Notes: generated by a model from the letters alone, not told the origin. Shown: positions 8,599-16,616, numbered from the stretch's first letter. The stretch: 37,677 nt of DNA from Methylobacterium tarhaniae (GCF_001043955.1 NZ_LABZ01000083.1:1-37677); one strand, 5' to 3'. Numbers and translations: made by a program.

Positions 8599-8815
8599 GC
8601 CGGGCCTGCACGGTGCGGTCCTCGGCCGGCAGGGCGTCCAGCGCCGGCAGGATCCCCGGCGCAGGGGGCACGCGGTAGACCGCTGCCTCGCTGCCGCTCG
8701 ACGAGCGGACGGGCGGCCGAGCCGCGATGACCCCGCCGCCCGTGCCGGCCCGAAGGCCGGCCGCCCTCATGGCGCCGGCGAGAACGTCGCGCCGGAGATG
8801 CGGAATGGGATTCAT
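8558..8815 (-). CDS. Small ORF, possible N-terminal fragment with a Tat-like start
   Basis: An 85-codon frame whose ATG (8815) has a very good ribosome binding site, AAGGAGG, five bases upstream. It starts 40 nt after the stop of the NAD-dependent dehydrogenase, so it looks like the next gene of that - strand unit. The N-terminus HLRRDVLAGAM...AAGL recalls twin-arginine leaders (RRxFLxGA), but the hydrophobic stretch is weak. The remainder matches nothing I recognise, and the end overlaps the tail of the convergent quinone-reductase pseudogene by 41 nt. It may be the 5' remnant of a longer exported protein cut off at the same decay event. No function proposed. Confidence 0.4.
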   Translation of the reverse strand: MNPIPHLRRDVLAGAMRAAGLRAGTGGGVIAARPPVRSSSGSEAAVYRVPPAPGILPALDALPAEDRTVQARLSGALPSVDALSR

Positions 8816-8855
8816 GACGTCCTCCTTCGTTTGCGGGAGGGCGGCCCGGGCGCGT

Positions 8856-9758
8856 TCAGCGCGCCGACATCGCGCCGACGATCTCGTCGAAGGCCGCCGC
8901 GGCGCTCACGGGCTCGATGCCGTTCAGCTTCTCCTTGAGGCCGAGGCCCGCCTTCCAGCGCAGCCGCGCCGCGACCGCCCGGGCCATGACCGGATCGATG
9001 CCGGCATCGGCCACGGCTTCGGCCGACATCTCCAGTTCCTCCGCCCGGCGCTTGGCATGGATCACGCCCGACGGGATCAGCGCCTCCATCGTGTCCATCC
9101 AGGGCCGTGCCAGGGTCTTGCAGGCCGAGGCGAGCACCGCCTGGTCGACGCCGTAATGGCGTGCGGCGAGCATCATCTCGTCCGTCAGCGCCTCGATGCC
9201 CTTGATCAGCACCGAGCGCAGGATCTTGATCCCGGAGGCGGTGCCGAGCCGGTCGCCGGCGAAGTCGATCGTCATGCCCCAGGGAACGAGCAGGTCGCGC
9301 ACCCGCTCGCCGGAGGGGCCGCTGACGAGGATCGGCATGGCGTAGCCGTTCCGCGGCGTGCCCTCGATCGAGCCGTCGCCGACGCGCGCGCCGCTGCCGG
9401 CGAGACGCTCGGCGACGCCGATCTTGATCGTCGGCGTGGCGGAGGCGAAGTCCGAGAAGACGTGCCGCTCGCTCAGGCATCCCGCGAAGGCCGCGGCGCT
9501 CTCCAGCGAGACCGAGCCCGGCGTCACGCTGACGAGCAGGTCCGCGGCGTCGGCCAGTTCCTGGTTCGAGCGCACCAGGGCGACCCCGGCCTCCTGCGCC
9601 CGGCGCTGGATCAGGCCGGCGAAGGGCCCGTCGAAGGCGTGCTTGTCGTAGGCCGTCACCCGCTCCAGGCCGGCGCCCCGCAGCCCGCGGCCCAGGGTGC
9701 TGCCGATCTCGCCGTAGCCGACGAGGCCGAGCCGGAATTGCTGCTTGGGTGCCGACAT
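8856..9758 (-). CDS. NAD(P)-dependent dehydrogenase, 6PGDH-NAD domain plus DUF1932
   Basis: A 300-residue oxidoreductase of the beta-hydroxyacid dehydrogenase type. The ATG at 9758 follows AAGGA. Residues 8-30 hold the Rossmann motif LGLVGYGEIGS (Gly14, 16, 19). The C-terminal half has the all-helical domain IKILRSVLIKGIEALTDEMM...LAARHYGV, typical of DUF1932 (PF09130) proteins. Conserved lysine IK in that segment probably sits at the active site. Family members oxidise hydroxy acids; the substrate is unknown. It lies downstream of an FAD/Fe-S oxidase remnant and the MFS/RraA pair on the same strand, so it may belong to the same organic-acid pathway. Confidence 0.82.
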   Translation of the reverse strand: MSAPKQQFRLGLVGYGEIGSTLGRGLRGAGLERVTAYDKHAFDGPFAGLIQRRAQEAGVALVRSNQELADAADLLVSVTPGSVSLESAAAFAGCLSERHVFSDFASATPTIKIGVAERLAGSGARVGDGSIEGTPRNGYAMPILVSGPSGERVRDLLVPWGMTIDFAGDRLGTASGIKILRSVLIKGIEALTDEMMLAARHYGVDQAVLASACKTLARPWMDTMEALIPSGVIHAKRRAEELEMSAEAVADAGIDPVMARAVAARLRWKAGLGLKEKLNGIEPVSAAAAFDEIVGAMSAR

Positions 9759-9832
9759 GGTGGTGTCCTTCGCTGGAATGGGTTCTGGGATGGTCGTAGC
9801 GGCGCGGGGCGGCCGGCCGCGCCGGCGCGGCC

Positions 9833-10147
9833 GACATGCCCCGCCCAGCTCAGGCCGTAGATGCGCTCGGACATCGCTTGGTGCTCGCTCTCGTGCCCGT
9901 AGGTGCCCGCCATGCCGCAGCAGCCCGCGGGCAGAATGGCAAGGCCGTGCCCGAGGCGGGCGAACACCGTCTGCCACTCGCGCAGGCCCGCGGCGGCGGT
10001 GGTCCGCTCGGTGCAGTCTGGTCGATCGCGTTGTCGGTGGCCGGCACCGTCCGGTCGGCGGCCCCGCTCGCCGGCAAAGCCCCGCGCCCGGAGTTCGGGG
10101 AGGAAGGCCGAGTCGGGCGAGGCAGGGCCGGGAGACTGGTCGATCAT
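9833..10147 (-). pseudogene. C-terminal remnant of an FAD / 4Fe-4S oxidase (YdiJ/GlpC-like)
   Basis: In one - strand frame, from 10015 down to 9833, the sequence runs CTERTTAAAGLREWQTVF, then ARLGHGLAILPAGCCGMAG, then TYGHESEHQAMSERIYGLSW. The HCTE-like motif, the CCGMAG cysteine pair and YGHE...SxxIYxLSW are the end of the CCG iron-sulfur domain in YdiJ-type FAD-linked oxidases, which are about 1000 residues. The FAD domain and the first cysteines are missing, and the preceding 40 codons do not look like the family. Only a tail fragment is left, between the MFS and dehydrogenase genes. Confidence 0.6.
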
Positions 10148-10229
10148 GGCGCTTCGACCTCCGGCGTCGCCGGGGAAGGGGCGACGCCGCCCTCGAACGG
10201 GTGCCGGCGGTGACGGGCGGGCCGGAGAT

Positions 10230-11606
10230 CTACCCGGCTGCCGCGGCCTCGGTCTCGACCGGTTCGACGACCAGCAGCATCACGGCGAGCGCCACCAGGG
10301 CCGAGGCCGCGAGGAACAGGAACACCGCGTCCCAGCTGAAGGCATCGAGCAGCAATCCGGTGAGGAACGGGAACAGCGCTCCGCCGGCCTGGCCGCCGGT
10401 ATTCACCACCGAGACCGCGAGCGGATAGGCGTCCTTGGTGGTCAGCCCGGCCGGGTAGACGGTGAAGGACGAGTAGCCGACGTTCAGTAGGAAACCGGTC
10501 AGGAACAGCAGGATCGCGAGCGTCACCGGCTCGTTCGGCGCGTGGATCAGCGCATACATCATGAACACGGTCGAGACCGCGCTGATGAGGATGGTCGGCT
10601 TGCGCCGCTTGCCCACGACCCGGTCGGAGAACCAGCCGCCGATGATGTTGCCGAGGACGCCGCCGATGAACGGCGCCGAGGCCACGAACCCGACATTCAT
10701 CAGCGAGAAGTGCTTCACGGTGGTCAGGTAGGTCGGCAGCCAGGCCAGGATGACGTTGATGATCCCGGTCATCATCAGGTAGCCGAGGGCGAGGCCCCAC
10801 ACGTTGCCGGACCGGAACGTCTCCTTGGCGGTGGCGATCAGGCGGACCGGGCGGCCGCGGATGACGCGGTCGAGGCGGTCGAAGCGGCGCGCGGGCGGCG
10901 CGGCGGCGACCGGCGCGGCGGCGTCCGGCACCGCCGGCCGCGACGACGGCTCGTCGCGGATATGCTCGGCCTCCGCCGCCGACACGAAGCGGCTGCGGGC
11001 CGGCTCGTCGACGACGAGGAAGTACCACAGCACGGCGAAGACGATCCCGGGCGCGGCGCAGATGTAGAAGACGTATTGCCAGCCGAGCGTGGCGATGATC
11101 AGCGCGCCGAGGGGCGGCACGATCACGGGACCGAACTTCGCGGCGGCCAGGAACAGGCCGACCGCCGTGCCCTTCTCGCGGGCCGGGAACCAGCGGTTCA
11201 CCGTCGAGAGCATGGTGACGGGCAGCGGCGCCTCGGCGGTCCCGAGGGCGAGGCGGTTGAGCTTCATCGCCAGGACGGAGCCCGACGTGCCGAGGAGCCC
11301 CGTGAACAGGGAGGTCAGCAGCATGAAGATCGGGAACACGACCCGGGTGCCGAGCCGCCGGACGAGGAAGCCCGCCGGGATCTGCATCACGGCGTAGCCG
11401 ACGAAGAACAGGCTGACGACCGCCCCGGCCTCGGTGTTGGACATCGCGAATTCCTTCTTCACGAAGGGAAGGACGATGCCGATATTGGCGCGGTCCGCCG
11501 CCGCCAGGGTGTAGACGATGAAGATCAGGCCCATCACGACCCAGCGGTAGCGGGTCGCCGTCGTGGGTGTCGCGGCGGAACCCGCGGCGATTGTGGCGTC
11601 GTACAT
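10230..11606 (-). CDS. MFS transporter, anion:cation symporter type
   Basis: A 458-residue, 12-helix major facilitator. The ATG at 11606 has GGAGG eight bases upstream; the frame stays open further upstream but without a start signal. Helix 1 ends in YTLAAADRANIGIVLPFV, with DRANIG matching the DRVNIS-type motif of the ACS family (hexuronate, tartrate, phthalate and other carboxylate transporters). RRLGTRVVFP in the helix 2-3 loop and LGTAEAPLPV in helix 4-5 also fit. The central loop (about residues 215-250) is Ala/Pro/Arg rich. It lies 170 nt downstream of the RraA-like gene, so it probably imports the compound that cassette degrades, an organic acid by family. Inner membrane. Confidence 0.88.
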   Translation of the reverse strand: MYDATIAAGSAATPTTATRYRWVVMGLIFIVYTLAAADRANIGIVLPFVKKEFAMSNTEAGAVVSLFFVGYAVMQIPAGFLVRRLGTRVVFPIFMLLTSLFTGLLGTSGSVLAMKLNRLALGTAEAPLPVTMLSTVNRWFPAREKGTAVGLFLAAAKFGPVIVPPLGALIIATLGWQYVFYICAAPGIVFAVLWYFLVVDEPARSRFVSAAEAEHIRDEPSSRPAVPDAAAPVAAAPPARRFDRLDRVIRGRPVRLIATAKETFRSGNVWGLALGYLMMTGIINVILAWLPTYLTTVKHFSLMNVGFVASAPFIGGVLGNIIGGWFSDRVVGKRRKPTILISAVSTVFMMYALIHAPNEPVTLAILLFLTGFLLNVGYSSFTVYPAGLTTKDAYPLAVSVVNTGGQAGGALFPFLTGLLLDAFSWDAVFLFLAASALVALAVMLLVVEPVETEAAAAG

Positions 11607-11779
11607 GGCGTTTCCTCCGGAATGGATGCATCGACCGGAGCCCGTGCGCGCGTGCTCCGCCGTTCCCTGGACCGGGACGTCTTGCTCGATGCGGCGTGGT
11701 GGAGATCGGGCGCGGCGGCGCCGATCCGGATCGTCGTCGGGTCGCGGGCTCGCGTGGCGACCGCTCCCAGCGAACCGCC

Positions 11780-12460
11780 TCAGGCGGCGTGGGGCGCGAC
11801 GCCGAGGTCCTCGAGGGCGCCGTGCAGCCAGTCCTGGCGCGCCGCCCCGGCCTCGATCTCGGCCATGATCGCCTGCTCCTGGCGCAGCTTGGCCCGGGCC
11901 CCCTCGACGAGACGGCGGATCTGGTCGGGTGCGAAGACGACGAGGCCGTCCTCGTCGCCGACCAGGACGTCTCCCGGATTGACGACCTGGCCACCGATGC
12001 AGACGGGGACGTTGATCCGGGCCGGGCCCGACTTGTAGGGGCCGCGATGCACGACGCCCCGCGCGTAGCACGGGAAGTCGCCCGCCGCGAAGGCGGCGAC
12101 GTCGCGGATAGCGCCGTCGATCACGAAGCCGGCGCAGCCGCGGGCCACGGCGTAGGCCCGCATCAGGTCGCCGCAGAGCGCGTTGTTGAGGTCTCCAGCG
12201 CCATCGACCACGAGGACGTGGCCCGGCCGCATCATCGTCATGGCCTGGTACATGCCGAGATTGTCGCCGGGGCGAGTCTTGACGGTGAGCGCGGTGCCGA
12301 CGAGCTTGCCCGACCCGTTGTAGCGGTTGAGGCCCGTCACCCCCGACAAGCGATCCAGGTTGTCGCTGATCAGGGGCGTGACCAGGCCGCGGAGATCCTG
12401 CTCGTCGGCGGAAGACAGAGGGGCGGGAAGCCGACCTTCCGTCGTGACCTGCACCTTCAT
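11780..12460 (-). CDS. RraA-family aldolase / oxaloacetate decarboxylase-like protein
   Basis: A 226-residue RraA-like protein starting at ATG 12460. The core VVDGAGDLNNALCGDLM then GCAGFVIDGAIRD contains the conserved G-x3-A-x-x-G-D-L and DGxxRD residues that bind pyruvate and the divalent metal in HMG/CHA aldolases (LigK/GalC-type, 4-carboxy-4-hydroxy-2-oxoadipate aldolase). RraA proper, the RNase E inhibitor, shares this fold. The catabolic setting (carboxylate transporter downstream, dehydrogenase further down, divergent GntR regulator) favours an aldolase or decarboxylase. Exact substrate not determinable. Confidence 0.82.
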   Translation of the reverse strand: MKVQVTTEGRLPAPLSSADEQDLRGLVTPLISDNLDRLSGVTGLNRYNGSGKLVGTALTVKTRPGDNLGMYQAMTMMRPGHVLVVDGAGDLNNALCGDLMRAYAVARGCAGFVIDGAIRDVAAFAAGDFPCYARGVVHRGPYKSGPARINVPVCIGGQVVNPGDVLVGDEDGLVVFAPDQIRRLVEGARAKLRQEQAIMAEIEAGAARQDWLHGALEDLGVAPHAA

Positions 12461-13004
12461 GGCGTATGGTGTCCTCTGCTTCGGGTAACGACTTTTCGTC
12501 TTTGCGGATCGAACCGACACATCAGGCCCGCGCGCTGCCGGGGCCTCGCATTCCCCGCTCGGCGACGGGCGACGCCGGGTCGCGCGCAGGGCCGGGCGGA
12601 TCCCGCCGTGACGGTCGCGGAACGACCGCCGGGACCGGGCCTCGGTGTCGAGGGAGCGCGGCATTCGGCGTCCGGGCGCGAGCGCGGCAACCGACGGCCT
12701 GGAATGCCGCGGATCCGCTCGCCTTCGGTGTCTCGACCGAGGGCGTCGCCGGCGAATCCCGCCGTCGCGGAGCCGCACATCGCGAACCGCTCGGGCATCG
12801 TTGCAGCCTCCTGCCCTGCGCCTTCTCGTTCGTTCCGGTCATTCATACAAGGAAAATACAAAACGTCAACAGATTGCGGCGAAGCCATCGGAGATCCGCC
12901 ATAAAACGTACAAAATATGTACAAACCCTGGAAGCTCAGGCGATTGCCCGCGCCGGGCGCCAGGCGCTAAGGTCCGCCAGCATCGAGAGAAAGGGATCGC
13001 CTGG
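12461..13004. other. Divergent intergenic region between RraA-like and GntR genes
   Basis: A 544-bp gap. The first 370 bases are GC-rich with no supportable gene. From about 12840 to 12935 it turns AT-rich (ATTCATACAAGGAAAATAC, later ATAAAACGTACAAAATATG), which marks the likely promoter and operator zone for the regulator, and perhaps for the divergent catabolic genes. Confidence 0.5.
12908..12922. promoter_or_regulatory. 15-bp palindrome, candidate GntR/FCD operator
   Basis: GTACA-AAATA-TGTAC: five-base arms, perfect dyad, in the AT-rich part of the promoter region, 82 bp before the start of the GntR gene. FCD-type GntR regulators bind short dyads of this size, often TNGTNNNACNA-like. Related half-sites (CATACAA, AATACAAAACGT) occur 45-65 bp upstream. 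Autoregulation by the adjacent regulator is inferred. Confidence 0.5.
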
Positions 13005-13736
13005 ATGGCGCGCGGACAGGACAGGGCGTACGGCGTGCTGCGCCAGAGGCTGGTCGGCGGCCATTACCCGCCCGGTTTCCACCTCCGCGAGGAGCCGCTC
13101 GCCCACGAATTCGGCCTGAGCCGCAGCCCCGTCCGGGCCGCCCTGAAGAGACTGGTCGAGGACGGGCTCGCGACGGCCGATGCCGGCCACGGGATCCACG
13201 TGGCGGAATGGAGCGAGGCGGATATCGAGGAGACGTTCCGGCTGCGCATGCTGCTCGAGCCGCACGCGACCGAGCGTGCCGTCGTGCGCGGCGGCGATGC
13301 CCTCGTCGAGCGCCTCGAAGCGAGCAACCGCACCATGGCGCTCGCGATCGAGCAGGGCGACGGCGAGGCGATCTCGATCGTCCAAACGACGAACAAGGAA
13401 TTCCACCGCACCCTGCTGGACTATTCGGGCTCGCCCCGGTTGCGCTCCATCCTGGAGACGATGATCGACATGCCGATCGTGGTGCGGTCGTTCTTCATCT
13501 ACTCGCCGTCCGAGTTGTCGCAGAGCCTCCATCATCACCGCGACATCACGTTCGCGGCCCGCGTCGGCGACGGCGAGCTCGGCCGGCGCGCGATGCAGCT
13601 GCACCTGCGCATGTCGTATGCCCGCGTGATGCGCCATCGCGGGTCATGGCGTCAGGTCGCGGCGTCGAACGAGGACGGAGCCTCGCCCCCCGCCCGGCCT
13701 GCAGCGCGGGCGGTCGAGGATGCGGAGGAACGCTGA
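13005..13736 (+). CDS. GntR-family regulator, FCD subfamily
   Basis: A 243-residue regulator. The ATG at 13005 begins MARGQDRAYGVLRQRL; earlier in-frame starts extend into the promoter region. Residues 1-70 form the winged helix with the signature PGFHLREEPLAHEFGLSRSP followed by VRAALKRLVEDGL. Residues 80-215 are the helical FCD effector domain, with the metal/carboxylate-binding pattern DIEETFRLRMLLEPHA, N-x3-FH in NKEFHRTLL, and HHHRDI and H-L-R-M near the end. FCD regulators sense organic acids and usually repress neighbouring catabolic genes. Divergent from the RraA/MFS genes, it is the likely regulator of that cassette. Confidence 0.9.
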   Translation: MARGQDRAYGVLRQRLVGGHYPPGFHLREEPLAHEFGLSRSPVRAALKRLVEDGLATADAGHGIHVAEWSEADIEETFRLRMLLEPHATERAVVRGGDALVERLEASNRTMALAIEQGDGEAISIVQTTNKEFHRTLLDYSGSPRLRSILETMIDMPIVVRSFFIYSPSELSQSLHHHRDITFAARVGDGELGRRAMQLHLRMSYARVMRHRGSWRQVAASNEDGASPPARPAARAVEDAEER

Positions 13737-13970
13737 GGTCCCGCGGCCTGGGCACCGCGGCGCCCGGATTCCTGGCCCACCCCCACGCGAGTGACCGCAA
13801 TGCCGCCAGAGCCCCGCCGACCCGATCTGGCGGCGCCCATCATCACGGGCGTCGATGTCAGCCCGGCCCGCATGCCGCGGCGGGCCGCCGACGGCATCGC
13901 CCCGCCGGACCCGACGGCGCTACCGCCAGCGGCCAATTCAACTGATCTCCACCCCAGGGAAGACCGATCG

Positions 13971-14363
13971 ATGAAGACCCTGTGCAAGACCGTCATTGCC
14001 GTCACCCTGACCTTCGGCCTCGCGAGCCCGGCCATCGCGCAGGGGAAGCCGGGGAAGGAGCATATGGACCATGCCGGCCACCACCCCGTGCCCGCGACGA
14101 CGGACACGCCGGCGACCCGGGCATTCCGGGACGTCGGCGCCGCGATGCATCGGGACATGGACATCCGCTACACGAACGACGTCGATATCGACTTCGTGCG
14201 TGGCATGATCCCCCACCACAAGGGGGCCGTCGCCATGGCCAAGATCGCCCTCCAGCATTCCAAGGATCCCGAGATCCGGACGCTGGCCGAGGAGATCATC
14301 AAGGCCCAGGACGTCGAGATCGCCCGGATGGAGGCCTTTCTCAAGAAGAAGGGCGCCCGATAA
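13971..14363 (+). CDS. Exported DUF305 protein
   Basis: A 130-residue protein with a Sec signal peptide (about residues 1-23, ending SPAIAQ). The ATG at 13971 follows AGGGA. The mature part has a His/Met-rich stretch (KEHMDHAGHH), then the DUF305 helical core: FVRGMIPHHKGAVAMAKIAL, followed by EIRTLAEEIIKAQDVEIARM. DUF305 (PF03713) proteins include periplasmic metal-, especially copper-, binding proteins such as CopM. The GMIPHHKGA motif and the His/Met-rich N-terminus agree with metal binding. No copper-resistance partner genes are adjacent. Confidence 0.88.
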   Translation: MKTLCKTVIAVTLTFGLASPAIAQGKPGKEHMDHAGHHPVPATTDTPATRAFRDVGAAMHRDMDIRYTNDVDIDFVRGMIPHHKGAVAMAKIALQHSKDPEIRTLAEEIIKAQDVEIARMEAFLKKKGAR

Positions 14364-14377
14364 GGCCATCCGTCTCG

Positions 14378-14398
14378 CCGGCGATCTTGTCTCGCCGG
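14378..14398 (+). terminator. Hairpin after the DUF305 gene
   Basis: CCGGCGA-TCTTGTC-TCGCCGG, seven-base perfect arms, starting 15 nt after the DUF305 stop codon. No T-run follows, so termination is only plausible. Confidence 0.35.
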
Positions 14399-14621
14399 GA
14401 CCTTGCCGGTCCCGGCCCGTCCCTCGCTCTCGCGCGCATCGACGAGCACCGTGTCCGGCTGGGCGAGGCGCGCCGGCGCCTCCTCGGCCGACAGGTCGTC
14501 ACGTCGCGGCTGGAGTGCACCACCACCGAAGCGACCGACCGGGAGAATTCGACAGCCATACTATCGACCCGGGGCAATCCGATCCCGGGCGTCGTTGTCA
14601 GGGCATCGCCGTCAGCCCCCG

Positions 14622-14885
14622 TCACCGATGCGTGTGTCGCCGCTTGCGAGGCGCATGAGCCCTGGGCGCGATCGCTGCCCGACATGCCGGGCTCAAGCTC
14701 GCCCTCCTGCTCAACAGACACGCTCTGACCTGCACGGCATCCGGGATGAAGGGACCGCAGAAGCTCATCGCGTCGGGCGTGCAGGCTTGTTGCTGCTCCG
14801 GCGTGCCCCTGTCCAGCGACAATGCGGGAGAGGCGAACATCAGGACCGTCAGCCCGATGCAGGTCGCGATCGACTGGGTGATCAT
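14622..14885 (-). CDS. Small secreted cysteine-containing protein
   Basis: An 87-residue protein starting at ATG 14885 with AAGGAG six bases upstream; an in-frame start at 14954 is unlikely. Residues 1-24 form a Sec signal peptide (MITQSIATCIGLTVLMFASP). The mature part has four regularly spaced cysteines in QQACTPDAMSFCG, RACLLSR and LSPACRAAI, followed by a basic tail RKRRHTHR. The pattern ACTPD...C...I...ACL...LSxACR is shared by many short exported proteins of Hyphomicrobiales with unknown role. The four cysteines could form two disulfides in the periplasm. No operon partner. Confidence 0.72.
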   Translation of the reverse strand: MITQSIATCIGLTVLMFASPALSLDRGTPEQQQACTPDAMSFCGPFIPDAVQVRACLLSRRASLSPACRAAIAPRAHAPRKRRHTHR

Positions 14886-15324
14886 CGTGTCTCCTTGCGC
14901 GTGCCCTCGCCGGATCGGGACAGGATACGAAGCTTGAATCTGCGATAGCAACACTCATTCGTTGAAGCGGCGAGGGATTGCATCTCAGCAATCCTGGAGT
15001 TCGCCCTCGGCTGGCAATTGCTTCCGGCGGCACTGCCTGGGCATCGACTCCAGCGCCGGCTCTTCGACGAAACTCACCACCTCGATCCCTGCCTGCCCGA
15101 TGCATGGTCGCAGCTGAGCTTCACCCTGGAGGTCCGCAGTCGGAGAATCCGGATCGACATCGATCGTGCCACCGCCACCAAACTCTGCTCGACGGCCGGG
15201 AACTGGAAATCTGAGAGCCTGCTTGACCCATCCCGCCAGTCGTCTGAGAAGCCAGCGATATCTTGTTTTATAACTTATCAAATTGATATTATCGAGGTCT
15301 ATAACCGTCTAACGCCGCTAATAA
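14886..15324. other. Intergenic stretch ending in a low-GC block
   Basis: No gene I trust. A 98-codon - strand frame (14985-15281) begins with TTG, has no ribosome binding site and matches no family. From about 15255 to 15340 the composition switches to AT-rich (TTGTTTTATAACTTATCAAA, later ATATTATCGAGGTCTATAA), ending abruptly at the truncated glycine-rich gene. This looks like a junction with DNA of different origin. Confidence 0.35.
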
Positions 15325-15735
15325 TGCAAGAATCCAATCCTAGCGGCGGAGGCCCGCGGCTTCCGCGGCGGGGGCGGCGGTGGATTTCGCGGCGGCGGCG
15401 GGTTCCACGGGGCCGGATTCCGCGGCGGTGGATTCCGGGGCGGCGGCTTTGGCGGGTACCGCGGCGCGGGCTTCCGCGGCGGCGTCGGACGACCGGGCTG
15501 GGGCGCGGCGGGCCCGATAGCCGGCCGGCCCGGAGCAGGATACGGGCGATACGGCCGTTACGGCTACGGATATCGTTACGGCGGATACGGGTACCGCCCC
15601 GGCTACGGGGTGGCTGCGGCGGGGGTCGGCCTCGCGGCCGGGGCCGCGGCGGCCGGCTATTACGGCTCGACCTATGGCGGCTGCGGACCCTACGCCTCCT
15701 ACGATTCGTATACCGGCACGTGCCGCGCCTACTGA
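15325..15735 (+). pseudogene. 5'-truncated glycine-rich secreted protein
   Basis: The frame ending at TGA 15733-15735 reads LAAEARGFRGGGGGGFRGGG, then FHGAGFRGGGFRGGGFGG, a Gly/Tyr-rich GYGRYGRYGYGYRYGGYG region, an Ala/Gly hydrophobic segment, and a Cys-bearing end YYGSTYGGCGPYASYDSYTG...CRAY. Such proteins normally start with a signal peptide cleaved just before an EARG-type sequence. Here the frame has TAA codons at 15319-15324 and no start codon, so the leader is missing and replaced by AT-rich sequence. I read it as truncated, unless it uses a non-standard start. A regular intact member would be about 160 residues. Confidence 0.6.
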
Positions 15736-15875
15736 GCGACGCTGCGGCGCGACGGGTTTCGTCGCGCCCCGCTCGATCGAGCGCGGCTCCTGAGGCGATC
15801 CGTCGAGGGCGGCGATCCCCCCATCCGCGCGAGCGTGGAGCGGCGGATTCGGCAGGTCGGGGCCGTCTCCCGTCC

Positions 15876-16020
15876 GACGTCACGGACATGAGCCTGGCGC
15901 AGATGTCGTCCGTGCTGGAACTCCCGGAGCCGGCAGCCTTCACCCATGCCTTCCGGCGCTGGACGGGCGTGACGTCGAGCGCGTGGCGCGAGGAGCAACG
16001 GACGAAGTCAGGCGGTCCCC
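15876..16020 (+). pseudogene. C-terminal fragment of an AraC-family regulator
   Basis: About 46 codons read DVTDMSLAQMSSVLELPEPA, then AFTHAFRRWTGVTSSAWREE. This is the second helix-turn-helix of an AraC/XylS regulator. It closely parallels the end of the intact AraC protein at 32315-33481 (MGLAEISAVLEFSEPA, then AFTHAFRRWTGMAPSAWRQD). Nothing upstream in this frame resembles the rest of an AraC protein, and the frame runs on with no domain, so it is a remnant of a paralogue. Confidence 0.65.
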
Positions 16021-16040
16021 GGCTGCGCGGTCCTCCCGGG

Positions 16041-16268
16041 CTACGCCCGTTCCACCTCGTGGATCACGCTCGCGAGATAGAGTTCGATCCGCCGGACGGC
16101 CTGAACGTCGCGGCCCGACACGGTCAGGGCGATGTCGCTGCCGCGATGGTGCGCGCGACGGATGAGCTCCTCGGCCTTGCCCGCCGCCAGGCTTTCCGAC
16201 TCGGCGCGCAGGATCGTGGCCGCGGCTCCCGTGGTGATCCTGATCTCGAAGAGCGGCGAGTCTGACAT
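16041..16268 (-). CDS. Small hypothetical protein
   Basis: A 75-codon frame starting MSDSPLFEIRITTGAAATIL at 16268 and ending at TAG 16041. It has balanced amino-acid composition and a plausible beta-beta-alpha-beta-alpha pattern (FEIRI, ALTVSGRDVQAVRRIELYLA), but no strong ribosome binding site, and I do not recognise the family. An in-frame ATG at 16325 would lengthen it by 19 residues. It converges on the AraC fragment. It may be real; no function proposed. Confidence 0.42.
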   Translation of the reverse strand: MSDSPLFEIRITTGAAATILRAESESLAAGKAEELIRRAHHRGSDIALTVSGRDVQAVRRIELYLASVIHEVERA

Positions 16269-16616
16269 GATCGCATCGATCGTCTTCGGGCCGATATCGT
16301 CTGTCGGCGGTCCCGATCCCGGCACCGTTCGAGCAAGACTGCCTCGATGCCGTCACGATTGCCGGCCCCTCGCAACACTGCGAAGTGATCCGGCTTAATT
16401 CAGCATAGATCGGGTCCACGAACGCTGCAACGGGGATGATACAGACGATGAAATCGTCTGCTGTCCTCTTCGATCAAGCACATCGAACGTTCGAACATTA
16501 TCGTGCAACCTGAGCTGCTGAAGGGAGGCCGGCGATCGGCGCGACGCGCGAGGGCCGGCGGCGGCCCACCCGGCCTCTTCTGCTGGACCGTCCTCGGAGA
16601 CGCACGGAGTCTTCTC
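16269..16616. other. Non-coding stretch before the PLA2-like gene
   Basis: About 350 bases without a supportable gene. It is moderately AT-rich around 16385-16505 and contains the dyads CAGACGAT-GAA-ATCGTCTG and CGAACGTTCG. It probably holds the promoter of the PLA2-like gene. Confidence 0.35.
16442..16460. other. Perfect short hairpin / dyad
   Basis: CAGACGAT-GAA-ATCGTCTG: eight-base arms with a 3-base loop, 157 bp upstream of the PLA2-like start. A perfect palindrome CGAACGTTCG follows 27 bp later. Could be an operator or an RNA hairpin. No T-run. Confidence 0.35.

Noticed and set aside
14985..15281. 98-codon - strand frame with less biased composition
   Set aside because: Starts with TTG, no ribosome binding site, no recognised family.
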